Shown here one piece after another: positions 48,313-57,102 of a stretch of DNA of 64,000 nucleotides (the stretch's first letter is position 1; each line of letters starts with the position of its first letter). A model generated the notes under the pieces. The model saw only the letters and a list, made by a program, of their open reading frames with translations. It was not told where the DNA came from and made no database searches. Position numbers and translations under genes: made by a program. The stretch is from Frigidibacter mobilis (GTDB lineage: Bacteria > Pseudomonadota > Alphaproteobacteria > Rhodobacterales > Rhodobacteraceae): positions 1,302,001 to 1,366,000 of the forward strand of contig NZ_CP012661.1 in assembly GCF_001620265.1 (NCBI RefSeq), written 5' to 3'.

Positions 48313-49981
48313 CCGACATTCCCCAAGTGGCCTGCCGCTTGACTTCAAGATCGCCTGATTTTGCTCGCTGGGCAAGCGTTTTTCGCCCCGAGCGGTGTCT
48401 GTCGTCGCGCAAACGGCCGAAGTCGGGTGGATCAAGCCTCGAACCCGCAGCATTCTGGCCCGGCAGAGCCGCTTTTCCGCGCGGCAGACGGACCTGTCCT
48501 GCCGCTTTCGTTCAGCTTGGGCATGGATCGTGGTCATGCGCATGACGGAGGCGTTCGAAGACGGCGGATGGCGGCAAGGACGGCCCGCACCATCGGGCCG
48601 GTGACGGCGACCTCGGCCAACTGGAAGGTAATGGCGCGGGCGTGGCGGACGACGCGGGCGCCGATCTTGATCAGCTTGAGTTGCAGGCTGGTCAACGACC
48701 AGTCCGCCATGGCCTCGGGCAGTTCGATGCAGCGCAGGAAGGTTGCCAGGTTGTAGGCCAGCGCGTGCAGTTGCAGCCGCACCTCGTTGTGCCGGAACTT
48801 CCGGCATGACAGCCGCGTCCAGCGAAAGGCATATTTGCCTTCCTTGATGTGCTGCTCTGCGGTGCCGCGCTGGTTGTAGAACCTCACCACCCAGTCTGGC
48901 TCCATCGGCAGGTTGGTGACGATGAAGCCGACTTTGGGGAACAGCTCGCCCGGATGCCATTCGATCTTGGCGATGACGCGGCGCGGCTTGTCCCAGGACG
49001 CCGCCTGATACTCGAAGTCCTCGAAGAACCGTTTGACCTTGGTCAGCGAAGGCCGTCCCACGGGCCGTGTCAGCCGATGCGCGATCTTCTCGCGCAAGAC
49101 GGCGTTGGCGGGCAGACGGATGGCGTAGAAGAACCTGGCTTCTTCCAGCCGCATATAGATCGCGGGATCGCGTAGGCAGCGTCGGCCCGGAAGAAGCGTC
49201 CACCAAGGTCGCGGCCAGCATATCGGGCAATGACGGGATCAAGGACATCCCGCCAGCCATCGGCGCTGTGGACATTGCCGTTACGCAGGGCGCAGCGCTC
49301 CAGCATGCCAAACTGGTTGAACAAGAAGATGGGGTGATAGCAGGTGCAGTCGAAATGCCCGTTCCAGGCAGCACCTTCCTGATCGCCGTGGGTGGGGCTG
49401 ACCGAGCTGTCCATGTCCAGCACGATGTATTTCAACCCGTTGCGGTCATGAAACCGGTCGATCCATTGGCCGTTCAGATCGGCCAGCGCCGCCCGGTTCG
49501 CGGCCAGAGCCAGCGTCTCGGTCTCGAACCGTCCCATCTGCGATGCCGAAGCAGCTTGCGCCTCGACGGCCCTGCCGCCAACGACCTGACGCATCACGGG
49601 ATCGAGGGCCAAGCGGTCGGCATCGTTCACATCCTCGTATCCGGCCAGTCGTCCGAACACCGATTGCCGGAACAATCCGTCAAGCCGATGGAGCGTGTTC
49701 TTCCCGGTGCGGCTGTCTCGCAGCGCCTCCGACGCCAGATTGGACAGGCCGAGCACGTCATCAAGCTCGCGCATCACCAGCAGGCCACCGTCTGAACTGA
49801 TCTGCGCACCACGGAACTCCAGACGCACACGGCGGTCGAAATCAACCCGATCTCCCGCGCCAAGCCCGCACCCTCCAGGTGATCCATGAAACGCGCCCCT
49901 CGCAGCCGTCAACGCCATGATTTATATGCGAAATATCACGATTACGACAGCGAAATCAGCGACTTACTTGGAGAATGTGGG
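48313..49981 (-). mobile_element. IS1380-family insertion sequence, copy 2 (inverted)
   Basis: A 1669-base copy in opposite orientation to copy 1, with the same 15-bp terminal inverted repeats. Beyond its 49981 end the sequence is TTAAAC, the start of the C-terminal half of the LuxR-type regulator. The partner TTAA of the expected 4-bp duplication is at the broken end of the N-terminal half (47415-47418), not at its other flank (CCAT). This places the original insertion inside the regulator gene. Confidence 0.92.
48534..49887 (-). CDS. IS1380-family transposase, copy 2 (two frameshifts)
   Basis: Same protein as in copy 1 but with different breaks. One G (minus strand) is missing in GCGCGGGAGAT near 49855, where copy 1 has GCGCGGGGAGAT. 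One C is missing in GCGATCCCGCG near 49165, where copy 1 has GCGATCCCCGCG. It is intact across the site that breaks copy 1 (SSVSPTHGDQEGAAW). The consensus of the two copies is a full 451-residue DDE transposase. Confidence 0.92.
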
Positions 49982-51745
49982 TTAAACTGGCTAAACTTGA
50001 ATCGCACTATCGCCTTTTGGCGTCCAGCACTGCAACGCCAAACCGCTATGAAATGAACCGGGCGCTGAAAGAGTATCTGCGCAATCGTTTCATAGAGGCA
50101 AACGGATCGCGCCAGTCGTATTTCCTGAAACGTATCGCATTCTGGCATTGGCGAAGAAGAGAATACCGCTTGGTCATTAAAGTGGCCCTGCGGGCCCAAG
50201 ATCATAATTGGGCCCAACGTCTGGGCGAACAAGCTCTGCTGGACCTTGCCCTGAGGCAGGGAGAGATCGAGGCCTTGATAACCTGGTTCACCGGCATTCC
50301 TCGGTTCAAATTAATCCAGACACCATCCTTGGCCATCGGATATGCTTGGGTGCTGTACTTCGGCCAACGTGCTCAGGAAGCTCAAGAGGTGCTGGACAGA
50401 CTGAACGTCTTGCCAGCTTCAGATCCCGCGAAACAGGACGACCCGAATGGATGGGGGAACTGGTCCACGCCATTGGTCTGGCCACACATGATGAAATGAA
50501 AGAAAGCGATGAAGGCTGCACTGCATGGGTTGACACCTATGGGTTGGTCAACCCCGTCGGGCAGGCGGCTGCACAGACCTGCAGAGCCTTCATTGCCGCC
50601 TCTGACAGGCAGTTCACTATCCTTTCGGATCAAATCGCCACGGCCACGGTCACAAGCGGAGCAGTCCGTCACCGCTATGCGTTTGGCTGGCTTGCTGCGG
50701 CCGGTATCCTGGCCAGACTGCTCAATGGCGACATTTATGGCGCGCGCGCCGAAATCCGACGGGCACAGAAAGATGAAAACGTCGCCCACGAGCGCACGCC
50801 GTTTGTCAAAGGAATGTTCACCTCCTTCGAATTTCAGGTCCAGGCAGAAGACGGATCAATCACACCTGACGACGGCCTCCTGCATGAGGCTCTCGATTTC
50901 GCGCTGGCATTCGGGTGACGGATGTGGTGTGGAACACGGTTCGAAGCGCGGTCGAGGTATATATTCGCCGAGGTGACACATCCCGGGCCTTCTTGTTGCT
51001 GGAACGCTGCCGCCTTACGGCAAACGAGCGCGGCTTGAAGCGGTTGGGTATCCTGATTCGGTTGGGTACCGAAGTCTTTGCCATGGGATCCCGAACGAGT
51101 ACCTCGCTCGGGATCGGACCTCTCCCATCGGACGAAGACTTGGTCTTCTTGCCAAACCAAAATCGCGCTATTCGAGCGGAACGTGAGTTGCTCGAAGCCT
51201 CAAGGTTTCTGCGTGACGGGAAACTGGGTCTGGCCGAGAGGCAGGCGCGAAAAGCTTTGACAAACTTTGCCGCCATCAGGGACCAACGCGGTGAGATCAG
51301 GGCGCAATGTACGCTTGCGGCCACTATCCATCTGATGGGCGACGAGAAGCAGGCAATAAAAAGAATGGTCGATGCCAATCTGCAAGCACAACAACTGGGT
51401 GCATTCAGGTCTTTGGAAAACAGGCGGCATTTTCTGAGGGTCATCAGCCCAACAGCAAAAGCGTTCCTGGGTCAAAAGGCAGACCAAGTTTCGATTGCCG
51501 GAAAAACGGCGCATGAACTGACGATCTCTAGGCTCCCCGCTGCACATATATCTGCCCCGATCAGCCGAAAGCAAATCGGGGTTTTGCAGCATGCGGCACT
51601 CGGGTTGAGCAACAAGGAAATTGCAGCGCGCCTGCATGTCACGGAAGACACTGTGAAATGGCATTTCCGGAGAATCTTATCCTCCCTAAATGCCAGCAAC
51701 CGTACCGAGGCCGTGTTAATCGCACGCTCGAAAGGCCTCATTTAA
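49982..51745 (+). pseudogene. C-terminal half of the split MalT/LuxR-type regulator (two further frameshifts)
   Basis: About 588 residues from the IS border. It contains the winged-helix end (LESHYRLLAS, MNRALKEYLRNRFIEANGSR), TPR-like helices (IAFWHWRRREYRLVIKVALR and onward), and a C-terminal LuxR helix-turn-helix SRKQIGVLQHAALGLSNKEI with ARLHVTEDTVKWHFRRILSS. Shifts near 50445 (CCC) and 50914 (GGG) are each healed by one base. With the N-terminal half it makes a protein of about 873 residues, the normal MalT/LAL size. It ends 33 bases before a FAD oxidoreductase gene, its probable target or partner. The ATG at 49975 lies in the IS end, so a truncated product could still be made. Confidence 0.85.
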
Positions 51746-51778
51746 GAAGACTTCTACATACTCAGGGAGGAACGAAAA

Positions 51779-52959
51779 ATGGAAACAACCGTGATCATCG
51801 GCAATGGGGTCGCTGGGACGACTGCAGCCGCAACACTGCGCAGAAACGGCTACGAAGGCACCATTAAGCTGATAGGTGAAGAAGCGGCGCTCCCCTATCA
51901 ACGCCCACCTCTGTCAAAGGCGTGGTTGCTGGATTCAGACAGGCCAAAACCGACCCCTTTGCGGCCGCTTTCCTTCTATGAAGATAACCGCATCGACCTG
52001 ATGCGCGCGCGCAAAGTCGCCAAGATTGACACGAACGAGCGAAGAATTTTCTTTTCAGATGGTAAAACAACGAAATTCGATAACCTGATCCTCGCAACCG
52101 GAGCGGCGCCTCGCCGCCTCGACTTGAAGGGGCCGACCTGAAAGGGATTCACTACCTAAGAGACTTGGGGGACTCCGCAAGGCTTCGCCAGGCGCTGAGG
52201 CGCCCAGAGTGTCGTGACGTCGTCATCGTCGGTGCCGGTGTGATCGGACTCGAGGTGGCCTCTGCCGCAATTGATAGTGGAAAGGCCGTCACGATCATAG
52301 AGGTTGGTGGACGAGCAATGGCTCGCGTTGCCTCTCCTGCAGCGACAAACTTCATCACTGAAAAGCTATCAGATGCTGGGGTGCGTTTCATGTTCAACAA
52401 GCGTCTCGAAGAGTTTGGCGCTGCTAATCAACATGTTTCTTCCATTAACCTTGAAAACGGAGTAGAGATTAAGGCCGATCTTGTGTTGGTGAGTATTGGA
52501 GCGGCGCCGAATATAACCTTAGCCCAGGACGCGGGCTTGGTTTGTGACAATGGAATCTGTGTGGATCAGGACATGCGGACATCCGACCCCAAGATTTTCG
52601 CGATCGGTGATTGCGCGCGCGGTGACAACGCGTTCGTGTCGGGAAAGCCGCGCATTGAAACTGTCCACAACGCATCCTCCCAGGCACAAATCGCAGCAGC
52701 TGCTATCTGCAATAAAACACGCCCAGCTCCCGTACCACCACGATTTTGGTCCGACCTCAAAGGCATGAAGGTTCAAGCCATAGGAATAGCGGCCGGTTAC
52801 GATCTGGTACGACGCGTTCCAACCCAGCCTCCGACGTCATTGGAGGTGCACCTAAAATACCGCGACCGTCTTGTTGCAGCCGAGGTTATAAACCTTCCCC
52901 ATCGTCAAGGCGAACTGGTTAAAGAGATTTCTCCCGTATCATTTTCAGATACAAAGTAA
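51779..52959 (+). CDS. FAD-dependent ferredoxin/rubredoxin-type reductase (one frameshift)
   Basis: Starts at ATG 51779 after AGGGAGG. It has the FAD dinucleotide motif TVIIGNGVAGTTAAATLRR, LPYQRPPLSKAWLL, ILATGAAPRRLDL, the NAD-binding motif DVVIVGAGVIGLEVASAAID, and the FAD motif FAIGDCARGDN. These are typical of the reductases that serve cytochrome P450 and Rieske oxygenases. The frame shifts at about 52134; one missing G in GGGG joins DLKG to ADLKGIHYLRDLGD. The corrected length is about 394 residues. No P450, ferredoxin or oxygenase is nearby, so the partner is elsewhere or lost. Codon use is more AT-rich than the surroundings, fitting horizontal gain together with the regulator. Confidence 0.87.
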
Positions 52960-53109
52960 CTGAAAATCCCTGTCAAAACCATGCGACTTCCGAAGGGAGT
53001 GTGCTTCGGATTTTATGGCCAACAGCAAATATGAATGCTGTGCAGCCTACAGCTAAAAGTCGCTTCCTTTAGAATTCGTCCTCTACAACCTCCCTGTGGA
53101 CGACCAACT

Positions 53110-53141
53110 GGCGGCACCGGTATTGCCGGTGCCGCCCTTTT
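53110..53141 (+). terminator. Rho-independent terminator
   Basis: GGCGGCACCGG and CCGGTGCCGCC form an 11-bp perfect stem with a 5-base loop, followed directly by CTTTT. It terminates transcription of the oxidoreductase gene. Confidence 0.88.
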
Positions 53142-53273
53142 CCGAAAGAGTAATTGAACGGCCCATAATGTTTGCGAGACGGATCATCCCGTGACCTGCT
53201 TTTGGGCAGGCACCCCATTCCGGCGATCACGCGCCGTTCCAAGAATTCTACTCCGCACCTCCGAATGTAACAT

Positions 53274-53290
53274 ATATCGCGTGGCGATAT
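53274..53290. promoter_or_regulatory. Perfect inverted repeat, likely XRE operator
   Basis: ATATCGCgtgGCGATAT, a 7-bp perfect inverted repeat with 3-base spacer, 28 bases before the ATG of the truncated XRE gene. It is suited to binding a dimeric regulator, probably the XRE protein itself. Confidence 0.6.
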
Positions 53291-53317
53291 TTCGCGCATC
53301 GTGTCCGTTTCGCGGGC

Positions 53318-53458
53318 ATGAACTTGCGGGACCGTGTAGCACTGAACATCCAGGAATTGAGACGCGCCCGCGGCCTCAGCCAGGAGGAGCTTGCTCATCG
53401 GGCCGACGTGAGCCGCGGCCATATGGGCAAGGTCGAGAAGGAAGTGGTTAATTTATAG
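53318..53458 (+). pseudogene. XRE-family helix-turn-helix regulator truncated by IS110
   Basis: Begins MNLRDRVALNIQELRRARGL followed by SQEELAHRADVSRGHMGKVE, a full Cro/C1-type helix-turn-helix. The reading frame then meets foreign sequence (EVVNL, stop at 53458), where family members normally continue for another 25 or more residues. The break is at about 53440, where the IS110 element begins. The first four helices are present, so partial DNA binding is conceivable. Confidence 0.75.
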
Positions 53459-53787
53459 TGGGGCGTGATGGCATAATCAGGGCGAACATGCCAGATTTTA
53501 CAGGCCTTACCGCGATTCCCGGCCCCGACTTTATGGCGGTGGACATATTCGTGCCACACTTGCCCCCTGACTGGAGATTTGTTTTAGGATGAGCGCAGCT
53601 TTCACACGTTGTGAGAGTCGCCGGCTTGGCGGACGGCCTGGTCGGCAGCGGGAGACGGATCGAACTGGAGATGGTCGAGTTGGGCCGATCAGAAGTGGGA
53701 TCACTCCTGCGCTTTCGCATGTCCTGAACGGATACATGGGGAAGGTCGCAGCGCCTTGCCCCGGACAACAAGTCAAGGAGGACGAAG
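53459..53787 (+). ncRNA. Candidate bridge-RNA region of the IS110 element
   Basis: The non-coding left end of IS110-group elements is known to be transcribed into a structured bridge RNA that directs target and donor choice. This stretch has the right position and length and carries no convincing gene. I have not derived the loops, so the call rests on position and family knowledge. Confidence 0.4.
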
Positions 53788-54720
53788 GTGATGGATACAG
53801 TGGGAATTGATATTTCAAAGGCGGCACTGGACGCCTTCCGCATGTCGGACGGGCGACGAGAGCAGTTTTCCAATGTTCCTGCCGGTCTCAAGAAGCTGAA
53901 GAAGTGGCTGGGAAAATCTCCCGCCCGAGTAATCTACGAACCGACTGGTCCCTACCATCGGGATCTCGAACAGGCGCTGGCGGGCACACGCCATGGCCTC
54001 GTGAAAGTGAACCCGACACGGGCACGCCGGTTCGCGCAGGCGACTGGCCAGACCGCCAAGACCGACCGGGTGGATGCTGAACTTCTCGCGCGGATGGGTG
54101 AGGTGCTGAACCTCGAAGCCAGCCCGGCCCGGTCGGAGGCTCTCATGGAAATCAAGGAGTTGCACGTCGCGCGTGTCGGCCTGATCAAGGATCGGACAGC
54201 ATGCCGGAACCGGTTGGGGACGGCTAGGTGCAAGGTGATCATCTCCCAGTTGAACGCGCGCTATCGCCAGATCAAGGCACAGATCGCCCAGATCGACGCA
54301 GAGCTGGTGCGCTATGTAAAAGCCGATCCGGAGCTCGCGCGGCGCTACGAAATCCTTCTCTCCATTCCCGGGATCGGTCAGGTCGCAGCCATCGCGCTGA
54401 TCGTCGAGATGCCCGAGCTCGGCAGCATGAATGCCAAGGAGGTCGCCAGTCTCGCGGGACTTGCCCCGGTCACGCGGCAATCCGGCAAGTGGAAAGGCAA
54501 GGCCCGGATCAGCGGCGGACGCCAGACGATCCGCAACATGCTGTTCATGCCGGCACTCATCGCGACCAGGTTCAACGCGCCTTTGCGACGAACCCACGAA
54601 GCACTGATCGGCGCCGGAAAGCCATGGAAGGTCTCGATCACCGCGGTCATGCGCAAGCTTGTCATTCTCGCCAATGCTCTCGTTCGCGACGACCGAACCT
54701 GGGCCGAAACCCGTGCTTGA
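53788..54720 (+). CDS. IS110-family DEDD transposase/recombinase
   Basis: A 310-residue intact protein starting at ATG 53788. The N-terminal RuvC-like domain supplies DEDD residues: TVGIDISKAALDAF (Asp), VIYEPTGPYHRDLE (Glu), and KTDRVDAELLARMG (Asp, Asp). The C-terminal Tnp20 domain has SIPGIGQVAAIALIVEMPEL and APVTRQSGKWKGKARISGGR with the candidate nucleophile Ser. It catalyses bridge-RNA-guided recombination in this family. Codon use is GC-rich like the host. Only one copy is present in the window. Confidence 0.93.
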   Translation: MMDTVGIDISKAALDAFRMSDGRREQFSNVPAGLKKLKKWLGKSPARVIYEPTGPYHRDLEQALAGTRHGLVKVNPTRARRFAQATGQTAKTDRVDAELLARMGEVLNLEASPARSEALMEIKELHVARVGLIKDRTACRNRLGTARCKVIISQLNARYRQIKAQIAQIDAELVRYVKADPELARRYEILLSIPGIGQVAAIALIVEMPELGSMNAKEVASLAGLAPVTRQSGKWKGKARISGGRQTIRNMLFMPALIATRFNAPLRRTHEALIGAGKPWKVSITAVMRKLVILANALVRDDRTWAETRA

Positions 54721-54738
54721 TTATAACGGATACTTCTG

Positions 54739-55569
54739 ATGAGCCGGATGATACACCTGATGCACTGCGTCGCAGCGTTTGGCGCTCTTGCAGTGCTGGC
54801 CGGATGCGGTGGCGGCGGGGGGGGCGGTGAAGCCTCCATCAACCCCGGCACCGAGATCGTGACCCCGGGGCTGGAAAGCTATACCACCCAGCACAACGGC
54901 TATTCGCGCGTGCGCCTGACCCGGTCGGCGGGGGAGTCTGATGATACGGCGCTAGTCCAGTTCGACGATGCCGACCCGGCCTCGCCCGCCGGCTACAAGA
55001 GCCTGATCGCCGAGACCGAGGCGGCCTATGCCCGGACCATGACCATCGAGGTGATCGCCGAGGTCAATGGCGATGGCGATCCGACGCGGATTCTGCGGCT
55101 CACCGCCGATCAGACCCCTGTGCAGAACATCGCCTCGGCCAGCGGTAAATACTACTTCCGCGGCAAGAACTATGTCTGGGTCTCGGTCGATGGCGCGGCG
55201 CTGCAAAGCGGTTATGACCAGAACGGTCTCGTGGACATGGTGATCGACTTCGACGCCCAGACCGCCAGCATCAACCTGCGCACCGGCGTGGATGCCGGAT
55301 CCGACGTACGCACCGAGATTGTGGCAACCGGCATGCCGTTCAACGTGTCCTCGGGCGCCTATGGCGGGGCGATCACCCTGTCGGTCTGGGTCACGGGCGG
55401 CGATATCCTGACGGCCGACGGGATGCTGCGTGGCAATATCGGCGGCGACATGTCCGATGTTTCGCGCGAGAACCTGACCACCTCGGGCGCCTATACCGCC
55501 GAAAGCGACCGGATCGCGGCGACAGGCATCTTCTACGGCCAGCACCCCAACAAGATCAGCAATGACTGA
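54739..55569 (+). CDS. Surface-type lipoprotein with TbpB-like beta domain (inferred)
   Basis: A 276-residue protein starting at ATG 54739 (54748 and 54760 are alternatives). The signal peptide ends at LAVLAGC, with lipobox Cys followed by a Gly-rich linker. The mature domain is beta-rich with repeated NG/DG turns (GKYYFRGKNYVWVSVDG, MVIDFDAQTASINLRTG), and ends AESDRIAATGIFYGQHPN. This last block resembles the end of transferrin-binding-protein-B-like barrels, where FYG or FFG is conserved. Its 3' end overlaps the following beta-barrel gene by 8 bases. The IS110 element lies immediately upstream and has probably displaced its promoter. Confidence 0.65.
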   Translation: MSRMIHLMHCVAAFGALAVLAGCGGGGGGGEASINPGTEIVTPGLESYTTQHNGYSRVRLTRSAGESDDTALVQFDDADPASPAGYKSLIAETEAAYARTMTIEVIAEVNGDGDPTRILRLTADQTPVQNIASASGKYYFRGKNYVWVSVDGAALQSGYDQNGLVDMVIDFDAQTASINLRTGVDAGSDVRTEIVATGMPFNVSSGAYGGAITLSVWVTGGDILTADGMLRGNIGGDMSDVSRENLTTSGAYTAESDRIAATGIFYGQHPNKISND

Positions 55570-56614
55570 TCTGGCGCGGTGCCTTGCGGCGCTGCTGCTG
55601 GCGGGGCTCTGCGCGGGCCCGGCCGTGGCAGATGAGACGGCCCGCGTCGCCACCAGCGCGCTGGTCGGCTCGGAGCGGTTGCGGCTGTTCGCCTTCGGCA
55701 AGGCGCTGGAGGCTGGCGCGTTGCCGCCTGCGCTGGTCGGCCGGATGAAGCGCGACATGATCCGGCAGGGCTTCTACCACGAGCCGGGGCAGAATCCGCT
55801 GACCCTGCTGGAAGGCTGGGCCGCCCCGGTGCTGAGCTATGACGGCAATATCAACGGCGGGTCCTACAATGACCGGCTGAGCGTTGACGGGATCATCTTC
55901 GAAACCACGCCCGACTATGTGGCCAAGGCCGGCATCCTGGCGGGCGCCGGCGCCGGGGGCGAGGCGCGGCTGGCCTGGGACAGTGGCCGCTATATCCGTG
56001 CGGCGCTGCGGGCCGAAACCGTCTGGGCGCCCGAGCATGACATCGGCCGCGGCTATGCCGAGCTGCGGGTCTGTTCGGACAACCACCTGGCGGGCTGGAC
56101 CTTCCTTGACCTGTGCCACACCGAAGCGGTGCTAAACCGCGAACTGGACCGCAGCGAAACCGCCCTGACCAAGATCAGCGCCGAACGTCTTCTGGAAACC
56201 GGCGCCGGCTATCACGCCCTGACCGCCGGGCTGGAGCAGCGCGACGCAAGCACCCGCCAGATGGCGCTGGAGCTGGGGGTGGAAAGCCTGTGGGATGGCG
56301 CCGTGACCGAGCTTGAATTCAGTCTCGGCGAAGAGGTGCCGGGCGAGACGATGCAGCGCCTGGCCCTCGGCGCCGGGATCCGCTGGCACCAGGGCCGCCG
56401 CCCGGTGGGGGTGAGCTTCAGCTATCAGGAGGCCTCGGGCGGGCAGTTCCTGGGCCAGGACCGCACCGACCGCCGCTACGCCGCCGCGCTGGTCTATCAG
56501 GTCAGCCCCGGCCTGGCGCTGGGGGTGGATCTGGCCCGGAACGACTCGACGGTGGCGTTCTTCGACTATGACGAGGTGGGGATCACGGCGACGTTTTCGG
56601 GGATGCGGTGGTAG
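55562..56614 (+). CDS. Outer-membrane beta-barrel protein, Slam-like candidate
   Basis: A 350-residue protein with a signal peptide (LARCLAALLLAGLCAGPAVA). A short helical N-terminal part (RLRLFAFGKALEAGALPPAL) is followed by about 12 amphipathic beta strands, such as LSYDGNINGGSYNDRLSVDG, RYIRAALRAETVWAPEH and PVGVSFSYQEASGGQF. It ends in a terminal Trp after VGITATFSGMRW, the usual barrel-assembly signal. Pairing and overlap with a TbpB-like lipoprotein suggest a surface lipoprotein assembly modulator (Slam/DUF560) relationship, but the family match is weak. A porin-like partner is the alternative. Confidence 0.6.
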   Translation: MTDLARCLAALLLAGLCAGPAVADETARVATSALVGSERLRLFAFGKALEAGALPPALVGRMKRDMIRQGFYHEPGQNPLTLLEGWAAPVLSYDGNINGGSYNDRLSVDGIIFETTPDYVAKAGILAGAGAGGEARLAWDSGRYIRAALRAETVWAPEHDIGRGYAELRVCSDNHLAGWTFLDLCHTEAVLNRELDRSETALTKISAERLLETGAGYHALTAGLEQRDASTRQMALELGVESLWDGAVTELEFSLGEEVPGETMQRLALGAGIRWHQGRRPVGVSFSYQEASGGQFLGQDRTDRRYAAALVYQVSPGLALGVDLARNDSTVAFFDYDEVGITATFSGMRW

Positions 56615-56651
56615 GGGGGACTCTACGCAAAACCATCCAGAAAAAGTTGGT

Positions 56652-57023
56652 TTAGTTTGCAGTTGTGGGTGCCGTCGCAGCTACCTTCTTTCGTTTAGGC
56701 TTTGACGGGATGCTTTGTTTGACGCTCAACGCATTCTTGCCAACGATGAATGCTCTCTGGATAAACACTTCCATAGCGTAGAGAAGTTGTGCGATCTCGT
56801 GCTTCTCTGGCGACCACGCGCGGTGCGCTGCCGCATTCCCCGCATCGGTAATCACATTAAGGATGTCGTGTTCAGTCGAGCCGATCCACCCCGCGGACTG
56901 CAGCTCGGCTAGCTTCTCAGAAAATGCCTTCGCCGGATCTATTCCTAGAACTTCGGTTCCGCGATCCAAAGCGGTGCGCAGCCCAATTGCCGTAAGAATA
57001 TATGAGTGACTGTCATGCCTCAC
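56652..57023 (-). pseudogene. DUF4145-domain protein, C-terminal fragment
   Basis: A 123-residue frame starting at GTG 57021-57023, with a stop codon shortly upstream. It contains TAIGLRTALDRGTEVLGIDP, AELQSAGWIGSTEHDIL and DAGNAAAHRAWSPEKHEIAQ, the DUF4145 core (hydrophobic helix, conserved R-x-A-L, and NAAAH). Full members carry an additional N-terminal region, absent here, so this is a truncated remnant or a frameshifted gene. Base composition is more AT-rich than neighbours. Related proteins occur near restriction or defence genes, but none are visible here. Confidence 0.6.
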
Positions 57024-57102
57024 GCATGAGTTCTACAACAATGCCGTTTCACTGTTACAACGAAGCCGGAGGGGGCGTCACCTCTCCATTGCCTTGTCCC
57101 CC

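Larger units (their letters stand above)
52960..53317. other. Intergenic region with terminator and operator, no gene
   Basis: No protein-coding gene is supported in these 358 bases. It contains an intrinsic terminator (53110-53141) and the upstream region of the truncated XRE gene with a perfect inverted repeat (53274-53290). Confidence 0.6.
53441..54735 (+). mobile_element. IS110-family insertion sequence (boundaries approximate)
   Basis: Bounded on the left by the truncated XRE gene and on the right by a lipoprotein gene starting at 54739. It has one transposase gene and about 340 bases of non-coding sequence to its left, but under 20 bases to its right, which matches the IS110 group (long left end) and not the IS1111 group. 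No terminal inverted repeats or target duplication are seen, as expected for the family. Confidence 0.75.

Noticed and set aside
43279..49981. Composite transposon formed by the two IS copies with the intervening block as cargo
   Set aside because: The outer flanks (CCAC and TTAA) do not match, and the TTAA partner lies inside, at the broken regulator half, so the present order is the product of rearrangement and not one composite insertion.
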